A stretch of 64,000 nt of DNA. Origin: Euphorbia lathyris. Lineage: Eukaryota > Streptophyta > Magnoliopsida > Malpighiales > Euphorbiaceae. The stretch is from NCBI RefSeq assembly GCF_963576675.1, contig NC_088918.1:43867501-43931500 (forward strand). Reading direction: 5' to 3'. The notes under the pieces were generated by a model that was given only the letters and a program-made list of their open reading frames with translations, made no database searches and was not told where the DNA came from. Of the stretch, positions 55,715 to 64,000 are shown piece by piece. The number at the start of each line of letters is the position of its first letter. The stretch's first letter is position 1. The translations under genes and the position numbers were made by a program.

Positions 55715-56760
55715 ATTCAAGTGGATCATAACATGCTATAACAAAGTAGTCAACTTATTCGTTTATGTCTATTAAATTGAATCAGTTATACTTCAGAACA
55801 CATAACATGCTAAATTGATATGAAACATATGTCTATTCCTGAATCAGTTACTTCATAAACAGAACATAAAACAAGCCAACATCCTTCATGCATAGACACA
55901 TAACACATAACATGCTAAATTTACATGAAACATATGTCTCATCAGCATAACTCATGTTAAAATAGTATCAAGTTCATAACTTATGCTGATAGCATCGAAA
56001 ACCCATCAACATCCTGAATGGTTTCAATCAGATAACAAGCCAAGTGGAAGGTATATTGTAAACTTATCTCATCACCATCCTGAATGGTTTCATAATATTT
56101 TCAGCTTTAAGAGTATGCCTAACATGTTATAACAAATAGACAACTTATTCATGCATGTCTAAAACTTGTTCTCATAGCATCATAAAGCCACCACTATGTA
56201 CCTGCCACTTGGATTGTACAATTCATGATGAAGTTAGCATGGTGATGAAGTGTATGATAATGTCACCACAAACTTAGTCATAAACTTGTGTTGTTAGAAT
56301 CATACAACTTCACCACCATGTTAAACACATTTCCATAAGCATAACAAGCCAAGTGACATGATACATAGTAATGGAGATTTAGGAGTATGCCTAACATGCT
56401 ATAATAAGTAGACAACTTATTCAAGAAGACATGTATATTCAAGTGAACATGCTATAACAAGCATACAACTTATTCCTTACTTATCATCATGCTTCATAAA
56501 CGAATTGCATTCAGAATCCTTACTTATCATTTCAAATAAAAATGAACCAGTTGAGTTCATAACATTTTCAGCTTTAAGAGTATGCCTAACATGCTATAAC
56601 AAGTAGACAACTTATTCAAGTAGACATGTATATTCAAGTGAACATGCTATAACAAGTAGACAACTTATTCAAGTAGACATGTATATTCATGAAGTGAACA
56701 TGCTATAACAAGTAGACAACTTATTCGTGCATACCTATTCCTTACTTATTCAAGACAACT
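55715..56760. repeat. Dispersed and tandem repeats with a unit of about 57 bp
   Basis: The phrase 'acatgctataacaagtagac' followed by 'aacttattc', often continued by 'aagtagacatgtatattcaag', recurs near 55731, 56120, 56386, 56449, 56588, 56642 and 56697. Three copies are in tandem at 56585-56735. Confidence 0.75.
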
Positions 56761-58229
56761 TATTCCTTACTTATCATCATAGGTCATGTTCAAATAAAAA
56801 AGAGTATGGTGATATCTTATCATTTGCAAGCCATATCAGTACATGCAATTAGCCTAAATTTACCTTTTAATACATGCTTTATACATGCTCAATGACCCTT
56901 TTACAATGTTCCTCTAATACTTGATGCATGATTCATAAGCTACATGCCCAAATGAACAATCGTACACATACTCATACAGAACCTCAAACATAAACATCAA
57001 CAGAACATCATACATAAGCATGTTTCATACACATACACATACTCAATCACTTCTAGCAGTATAACTCATAGGTGTAAGAGTAGTGTCAATCTCAATGAAC
57101 ATTCAAAGCTTTAGAGTATGCCTAATCAGCCACATGCTTAATGATCATTCATACATAAACTCTATGAGTCTTAGCTTCCTAAACAGTTATATCTAACCAA
57201 TCAGTTCATACCAATCATTTCATCATCACCCAAAACATCATACATATATGTAATCGTTCAGTTCAAACCCACATAACAATATATACTAAATCAGGCTAGT
57301 TTCCTAAATCAATGAGTTCTAGGTTCCAAAATAGTACATCAAACATATACAAGCACTTCTAAAGGCATGACCAATCAGTTCAAACCAACTTAACATTAAT
57401 ATATATTCAGTAAGTTAAAAAAATCTTCCCATATGCTAAAGGCATGAACCGATTGACAATCTCTTTAGTCAGTCTTCGCATGTAGCATTCTTACTATCCC
57501 TGCAAATATTATGTTCAAATAAAAAGAAATCAGAACATCTTCAGCAACCGGCAATGTATTGCCCTAGGTTAAAAAAGATAATGACCCAAGAATTTCAGCG
57601 GTGAATCTAACAATGAATACAATAAAATCAGTATCTAAGCGAGAGATCTAACCTTTTAAATCATAGCTCTAAAAATCAACAGATCCTTATTCCAGCTGCT
57701 GAAATCGACATACACAAAAGTAAATCGGATGAGGAAAAGAGAGAGTAAGGAACAATGAAAATCAATAGATACTTACCAGTACCGTGTTTATAGCTCACCC
57801 AGTGATTGCATGTTCAAATCAGCCATGGCGATAGAGAGGGATGAAGCTCTTACGTAACCTAAACTGGGGTTTGGGATTAGAGAGAGGGTTTATATATCAG
57901 CTGATATTTCAGTCAAAACAAGAGCACCTAAAATTTGGGGATTGACCGCGTAAGTGAAATTTCATTTGCCGTTTTTTTGTTTTCGGCAAACAATGACATT
58001 CATTTATTAGTAGTGTCATCTGTTGAGTAAGTGAAATTTAACGAAAACGCGCGTTTTCTTTGGATGACGGGATTATGTAATCGTAATGTCATCTGAGAAT
58101 CGAGCGCATTTTTTATTTCGCTTTCAGATGACATACAGTTAAAAAACTATCACGAAAAATATTCAGACGGCACGAAAACAAATGTCTGTCATGTATCTTG
58201 TGTCATGTGAAAGGGAAAATGGCATAGTG
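56761..58229. other. AT-rich right part of the CACTA element
   Basis: No frame recognised. The right subterminal region (about 57980-58229) has repeated 'atgacat' and 'tgtcat' words like the left end. Confidence 0.45.
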
Positions 58230-58232
58230 TCA

Positions 58233-59698
58233 TCCAATTATTCTAGCTTAATTTAAGCATTACCCCATATTCGTGAAAACGATTTTTCGATAATTCAGGT
58301 GTTACCATAAGACCCCGAGCTTGAGTTTGCTCAATAACCCAAAGGCCCCCAGTACTGCCGGCTGAACTATAATATTAGGGAGGGGCAACCGATTTTAATA
58401 ACTTGCTTATTTACTTAACTTTTAATTAGTGAGGGATTTTATTTAAGTCTTATAATCTAACCTAGTCTTGATTTGCTTTAGCATACATCAGACACTCATA
58501 CATTCAACATTGACAATTATGGACATATCTCTAAGTTTATTCCGTTGAGCCAGAAACGGAATAAAGGGTCACCCAAGGGAAATACTAACTATTACATATT
58601 TCTCTTTGGGTCATCCGTCTTCTCCTTGACGCCTTGAATTACAACAATATTCAATTTCTAAGAAACTTCAATTTATTTGAAGAGATTTGGATGAGAAGAG
58701 AAATACAATAGAGAGTAAGAGAAGGCAGGACACGCAGGTCCTATTTAAAATACCAAAAGACTTAATAACTATTATAGAGGGTCTAATATGTCCATAACGC
58801 TAAACATGCAAAGACTCAATTAAATTAAATTTAATTGGTTGATTACATAAATTATTTATGTAATATTTGAGTTAATCAAATTAACAACTTAAATTAATTT
58901 ACATCCAATTTTAATCTTGTCAATTTTGTATCCTTTATATTTAATCTAATCAAATTGTAGCAAGTACATATTAGATTAATATAACATGTACAAAATCAGT
59001 ATCATGCATATCCTAATTAATTCATATAATTCATTTAACGCTTTGAATTATTTATATCAAATATTTAGGTAAAACAAACTTTTAAATAAATTTATTTTGA
59101 TAATCAAACAAAACCTTTTATATTCTAAAACGTATATATATATATATATATATTTAAAACGGGCCTCCTTTAAAACAACTTTTAAAACGGTACCATTGAT
59201 CGGGCCGGGCCGATTAAATCGGCCCGACCCCCTTCGCAACAGCAACGTCCCGCCGCTGCTGGTTGCTGCCGCAAGGCAGCAACCAGCCACAAGGCAGTAA
59301 CCAGCCGCAATGGCGGTTCGGGGTTGCTGCCTCGCGGCAGCGACCCCAAACAACTATTCGATATATTTTTTTAAATTAAATATACATATATATATTATTG
59401 TTTTAAAACAGTTTCAAAACAACTTTCAGAATATCAGAAATCAGTTTTATCTTTTAGATTTAATAAAACCAAAACGTTTTAATTATCTAACTATAAAACC
59501 TTTAAGTTTCGTTTAAACAATTATCAACCGAAAAATCAGGAACTATGCATAATCTGTTTTAATTATCAAGTAATCAAAACTTATTTATCTTTAGATTAAT
59601 TAAATTAACCAATTAATTAATTAACCTAACAATAAATCTATTCAATCCGATTAAAAAAACCCTTTTATTTACATATATGAAATAACAGATTAACATAG
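58233..59698 (-). other. Copia 5' leader, part next to the primer site
   Basis: Mostly AT-rich, with a GC-rich island at about 59190-59350 that contains three strong hairpins. A short TA run lies at 59131-59152. No coding frame is credible. Confidence 0.5.
59206..59347 (-). repeat. Cluster of three strong hairpins in the copia leader
   Basis: Hairpin 1 at 59206-59226 (CGGGCCGATT arm, one-base loop). Hairpin 2 at 59258-59287 (13-bp stem with GCTGGTTGCTGCC arm, loop GCAA on +). Hairpin 3 at 59320-59347 (12-bp stem GGGGTTGCTGCC with one wobble; loop GCGA on the transcript strand). The spacer repeats 'caaggcagYaaccagcc'. Confidence 0.8.
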
Positions 59699-59710
59699 GC
59701 TCTAATACCA
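59699..59710 (-). other. Primer-binding site, initiator tRNA-Met
   Basis: On the minus strand TGGTATTAGAGC follows the 5' LTR after one base. It matches the complement of initiator tRNA-Met (TGGTATCAGAGC) at 11 of 12 bases. Confidence 0.85.
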
Positions 59711-59711
59711 A

Positions 59712-61536
59712 TGTAGGAAAATAGACAAGTTTAGGCGTAGCAGAATAATAAAATTTTATCTATTTTATCTATTTCCCTTTTTCAAGATCTGTTAATTGTT
59801 ATTTCATATAAAGAGGGATAGAAAGTAATACCTTTAGTGAAGAACTATCTACGATTGCAAACGAAGTGCCCACAACTTCTTATTATCAACTCGTGAGCAA
59901 CGAACGTTTTTGTTCAACACAGAAAAACAAAACTAATCAGTAATCAACCTTTAAAGTATAGCAATCGCAATGATTGCCTCTAACAGAAATCGATACGAGA
60001 TCAAAGAGGGAGTAAGAAATAAAGTAAATTAGCCGAGACGAAAGACGGAACGATTCCTCTTCTCCTTTTCTGAGTGTGTCGAAATTCTGGGGTTAGGGTG
60101 TCTATTTATAGACTTCTCAAAACCCTAATCCCTGTTGTGTTAGGTAATTAAATAATTAGAATCTTATTCGGAATAGGATTACTAATTAGATAATTAAATA
60201 AACACTTTAATATTATCTAAATAATAACTAATTATATCTAGATAATTATTATTAATCAAATTAATAATTAATTATTGTTAGGGATAATTAATTACAGTTT
60301 CAATCACATAAAAACTTCTAATTAATATTATCAGATAATCCTTTAGTTAATTTATAACTATAATCTAATTATAATTATTAAATCAAACTAATATCCCTAT
60401 TTAATATATAAATTTCGGCCCATGTACTATGTCTCACTAATTTACATTTTCGTCCTCCGATTCCAAGTCCCATATGCGACCCATTAGGTTCTTTATTGCC
60501 ACTAGCCGTATATATCCTTTGAAATTATTCATCACGATTAATTCCAACATATATATAACGGAATACCGTCGCGAGCTGTTACTAGCAGAACCTATGATAT
60601 TCCCCCAGAGCAATTAAGAAGTCAGGTTGATAACCGACGTTAACCTTTCTGCATTAGGTACAGTATAATACGATCCTTCATCAACTATATCCTATTGGTC
60701 AATTCCTTATAACCATGGAACGTGTCAAGGTTACATATAACGAAGAGTCTGTTTTACTTGTACAGGTTGAATTCACTCTGAAAGATAAGTTAAGTGAAAT
60801 ATTCATTTCTACTCTTAACTCTATCACCTTGCAAGGATTTCAGTTAATTCACCATAAGCGGCCATTTGGATATATCTCCCATTTATCGGGAGTGACGAAT
60901 GCTCAATCTAACATTAACTATTCTGCAATTACTTTGTGTGATACCCAACCCTGCTCTCACACACCCCAGGCTCTCACCTGTTGGATCGTGCTCACACAGA
61001 ATCAAAGTACCCGACTCCATAATCCAGAATCACTAATTAACGAATGTTTGAGTCTGAGGATTAGTTATACCTACTGATACCAATGAGATGAACAGTTGAC
61101 ACTTTTAGATAAATTAATCCATGCTGTTATCTCAAGTCGGGTCCCAATCCTAATGAACTCATTCACCGGATCCATGTAATTGTCTAGATATCTAGATATA
61201 TAAAGCTTGTGAGATCAGCTTTCTGTCTCGACAGAAAACACTGTTACATGCAAGTCTCAACAGTAATATGCCAACCCCTATAATATATTACTTGACTTGG
61301 GTTTACTTTAAGTCCATTGGTCTATTATAAAGTACAGTCTCACTTCATGCTTGTATGAACACTTTATAACTACTTAAATAAACTTAGGGTTACTTTCTTT
61401 ATGAAAGATTTGCGCTTTTATATATATAGTTACGTTTTAATGCTATATATCTGATTAAACAAATGATCAAATAAACAATTTATTCATTAATATTAATATC
61501 CTAAAACAATTGTCTTTAGGACACTAAACTCCAACA
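59712..61536 (-). repeat. 5' LTR of the large copia element
   Basis: 1825 bp, partner of 47356-49179. Confidence 0.9.
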
Positions 61537-61541
61537 CTCCT

Positions 61542-62012
61542 ACTACGCTATCTGGATCGGTCTCTACGCCTTTCGTTAGGCTCTTTTATTTTTTCATTGC
61601 GCTGATGGGGAGTTTTGGACTGAGAATATCTTTTTATAGGGGAAGGGCTTCGGGAACGCGCCCTCGAGGTCTTAGTGGATTCCCAGCTAGATTCTGCTTC
61701 CTAAACAGGTTTATTTCGAAGATCCTCCTTTGCCTTTTGTAACTGATGCTTGAGGTCGACCATCTCCCGCTCATGAGTTGCCTTTGTGTCATCCATCTCC
61801 CATTTGCATAGCCACTAATTCTGGCTAAGCCTTTGAGATACTTCCTCTACTAAAAGCTGGTATTGGGGATCTAGCTGAGGTTGGCGCTTTGCTTCCTAGT
61901 TAACTTCCTCTTCGTTATTTCAATGAATTTCTGATTGAACTCGACTGGATGCAGTCATTTTTAAATGATCTAATTTTTCATTGAGAACTCAGATCCACGC
62001 TTACCGCACCAA
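61542..62012 (-). pseudogene. Gypsy gag N-terminal fragment
   Basis: Minus-strand frame starts near 61960 (MTASSRVQSEIH), includes a coiled-coil like stretch ('MVDLKHQLQKAKEDLRNK') and an Arg/Ser-rich part ('TSRARSRSPSPIKRYSQ', 'NERRRDRSR'), with at least five in-frame stops. It continues at 47355-47226 beyond the copia insertion. Looks like the gag start of a Tat-like gypsy element. 'attggtgcggtaagcgtgg' at about 62013 on the minus strand may be its primer site. Confidence 0.5.
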
Positions 62013-62470
62013 TGATAACCGTGTATCTGACCTTGCCTATGTATCCAAATCGCCTCGTCAATCTGTCGTTGTATTAACCTGTAAAACAGAAACGTTGGTC
62101 AGACGAGGTTGGAGTCCGGTGAACCCACTCCAATTGCCTAAGTCAGTTTTTTTGATTTAGATCGGATTGAAGGGTATGAACAAGTTGTGAGATAATAGTT
62201 AACGTGCCGTATCTTGGTTCTGTCTATATATAAGGTTTTTTAGGTTAAGCCTTTATTAGGAATCCTCATGAGTTGAGGATATCCGTATTCCTCAAGGAAT
62301 CTAAGTCCTGGGAAGAATCCTTTGTCATTTAGGGTTCTCGAAGGTTCCTTCGTATAAGGAGGCTGAAGCTTTTATCATTGCTTTTGAGCAGGCTCCTTTG
62401 CACGTACCTTTTAATCTTAAAAGGGGATGGAGTCGACGTCATCCGCATGATGTTATTTTGCATGATATCA
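62013..62470 (-). repeat. Possible 5' LTR of the gypsy fragment
   Basis: Starts TGATAACC on the + strand next to the presumed primer site. The right end is uncertain. No coding sequence. Confidence 0.35.
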
Positions 62471-62685
62471 GATATATTCATGAAATAATTATTATCTAAG
62501 ACTTAATTTGATTAATTAGAACATAATAACCTGTTTTGGAATTTAATTGTCTAATTATCAAAACCGGGTATTTAACACTTGAGATACTTCAAATAATGTA
62601 AACCAACTTGCATATGAATGAGAGTAGGACAAGTCATATATTGACTTAATTGCTAAGTAACATAGTCAATATCAGAGCTAATAAA
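62471..62685. other. AT-rich non-coding
   Basis: No feature recognised. Confidence 0.4.
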
Positions 62686-63480
62686 TCATAAATATAGGAA
62701 ATTCCCAATTAATCTCCTATATTTATCAGGCTGAGTCCATAATTCAGCTTGATCGTCAAGATTAGTCCCATTTTGAAAAGGACTAGAAGCAGCATTTGCG
62801 GTTTGCATATCAAAACTTAAAGCAAGTCTGCAATATACTCGTTCTGTGACACCAAGATACCCTTCTATGATCTTGCTTTTCCTCTCCCATATGATGGTAA
62901 ATGCCTGATGTAACAGTGCCTTAACTTGTTCTATTAATAAAACTAAAGAAGTTCCTGTGAGAAGAACATCATCCACATACACAATCAAAACTAGGAAATT
63001 TGTTTCAGTTGTTCTAGTCAAAAGGCAATGATCATGAATTGATTTCTTAAAACCAATTTCAAGCAGCGTGGAACTAAAAACTTTATTCCATTGTCTGCTG
63101 GCAAGCTCTTAGACATGACCTTTAGAAGCTTTGTGGAGGATCCATATAGAGCTCATCTTCTATATGCCCATGTAAGTATTATTGAATTGGACATTACTTA
63201 GGTGCTGCCACTGCTAGAAAGATTCTTAGAGTAACTATTTTGTTGACAAGAGAAAAACTCTCCGTATAATCAACCCCAAACTCTTAATTATATCCACTGG
63301 CTACTCCATTAGCTTTGTATTTTACTCTAATGTAATGGCTTTCTTATGAACTGGTAAGGAACAAGAGTCCATGTTTGATTGATGTCTCTTCTTGCATTGT
63401 ATTGAATAAAAGGCCTTGTGATAAGGAGTATAAGTAAACATATGAATCATCTACAACCTGGTTTGTAACAAAATCTGCCA
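62686..63480 (-). pseudogene. Copia reverse transcriptase fragment
   Basis: Minus-strand pieces: near 63280 'EFGVDYTESFSLVNK' (compare YGVDYxETFSPVAK), then 'VLIVYVDDVLLTGTS' (about 62970) and a decayed end with 'KYRRLIGNFLYL'. These are parts of a Ty1/copia RT with stops and shifts. No LTR was found nearby, and it is distinct from the two other copia elements. Confidence 0.7.
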
Positions 63481-64000
63481 ACCAGGTTAGTTTTCTTTTA
63501 GGTCTAGTAGTGTGTCTGGCTAAAATAAGAGAGATAGGATTCTAAGGAAGCCGTATAAAAAAACGTTGCCTTTGTCATTTGAATCCAAATAATGTGATCT
63601 GAAACACTTCCAACTTAATACTCATAAATGGAGCCATTATCACATTTACACCAACTTGTTAAAATACTGATATATCCTTAAATGGAGCCATGATCGTAGT
63701 ATTCAATAAGTCTGGAATTAGCAGAATTGAATGAGGAAAAAAGAGCTTGTGATCAAGTAGAAAAACATAGACATACACATTCAAATCTTTTGAAGGATAG
63801 ACTAGTAGAGATAAAACATTCATATGTACACATACATACCTGAAACAACAACATACACAGTTGAATAGCCAATAATGAAAAAAAGAATATAAAAAAGATA
63901 AAAAAAGTTATTAATCCTGTTACATGATTTGTTATTAATCAACAAAAATGTGAACAGAAGAAAGGGGAAAAAGGAAGATTGGTAATCCGATCTAAAATAA
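63481..64000. other. Intergenic, nothing recognised
   Basis: AT-rich sequence up to the window end. Confidence 0.4.

Larger units (their letters stand above)
53494..58229. mobile_element. CACTA (En/Spm-type) transposon carrying an E2-like gene
   Basis: 4736 bp. Ends are CACTACGCCAAAA on the left and, read inward from the right, CACTATGCCATTTT. Flanked by the 3-bp duplication TCA (53491-53493, 58230-58232), as made by CACTA transposases. Subterminal regions contain inverted short repeats (a 10-bp hairpin at 53516-53538, 'ttcagatgacat' and 'tgtcat' words). No transposase-like frame was recognised, so it is non-autonomous. Its cargo is a ubiquitin-conjugating-enzyme-like pseudogene (54420-55074), a hairpin region (55070-55650) and tandem repeats (about 55715-56760). 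Confidence 0.88.
47356..61536 (-). mobile_element. Large Ty1/copia retrotransposon with a nested CACTA element
   Basis: 14181 bp including a 4.7-kb CACTA. LTRs 47356-49179 and 59712-61536 (about 1.82 kb each, TGTAGGAAAA...ACTCCAACA on +). The target duplication is CTCCG (47351-47355) / CTCCT (61537-61541), one mismatch. Primer site for initiator tRNA-Met inside the right LTR. Gag-pol is on the minus strand with several stops. The leader between primer site and gag is about 1.9 kb after removing the CACTA element. It is itself inserted in a gypsy gag fragment. Confidence 0.9.

Noticed and set aside
1..64000. CRISPR arrays, tRNA and rRNA genes, bacterial-type operons
   Set aside because: None seen; repeats present are transposon-derived or microsatellites, and the window is plant nuclear DNA.

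Overview
This is a nuclear window from a plant, most likely a eudicot. It is AT-rich, full of nested plant transposable elements, and contains one clear host gene with plant introns. The species cannot be told from the sequence. No protein-coding host gene other than the one below was recognised, and no rRNA, tRNA or CRISPR array was seen.

Host gene. PECT1 (CTP:phosphoethanolamine cytidylyltransferase, CDP-ethanolamine branch of the Kennedy pathway) can be reconstructed as eight exons from 22341 to 35673 on the + strand. Every splice phase closes, giving 413 aa. Intron 3 is about 10.4 kb because it holds an old minus-strand Ty3/gypsy chromovirus (23793-33015, TSD CATGC). That element was itself split by a very young plus-strand Ty3/gypsy element (24275-29475, TSD CATCA, LTRs differing at one base of 357 by eye).

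Left arm (1-22 kb). The 3' part of an Athila-like LTR retrotransposon carries two related ORFs, each behind its own TATA-type leader, and a 3' LTR (4927-6400) that sits inside the endonuclease domain of a LINE (6401-8372, minus). Degenerate LTR-retrotransposon remains follow (9-14 kb), then a gypsy-type gag pseudogene whose six in-frame stops are all TAG (15100-16191). Next is a decayed Helitron Rep/helicase (about 17053-21540), interrupted by a 1.84-kb solo LTR.

Right arm (36-64 kb). This holds a MULE-type MITE with 9-bp TSD (36098-36576), a complete but broken chromovirus (37370-42870, TSD GTAGA), and a copia remnant interrupted by a solo LTR (43619-46816). The largest unit is a 14.2-kb copia element (47356-61536) lying in an older gypsy gag and carrying a 4.7-kb CACTA transposon (53494-58229, TSD TCA) in its leader. 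The CACTA element holds a three-exon ubiquitin-conjugating-enzyme-like gene with Ser at the catalytic Cys position and a premature stop: a transduplicated host-type gene and the most novel item here.

Relative order from nesting. The gypsy gag fragment precedes the copia element, which precedes the CACTA; the Helitron and copia remnant precede their solo LTRs; the LINE precedes the Athila-like element; the intron-3 chromovirus precedes the young element. Many stops in the older elements are TAG or TGA, as expected from C-to-T decay at methylated CAG/CGA codons. All calls rest on reading the sequence; none was checked against a database.
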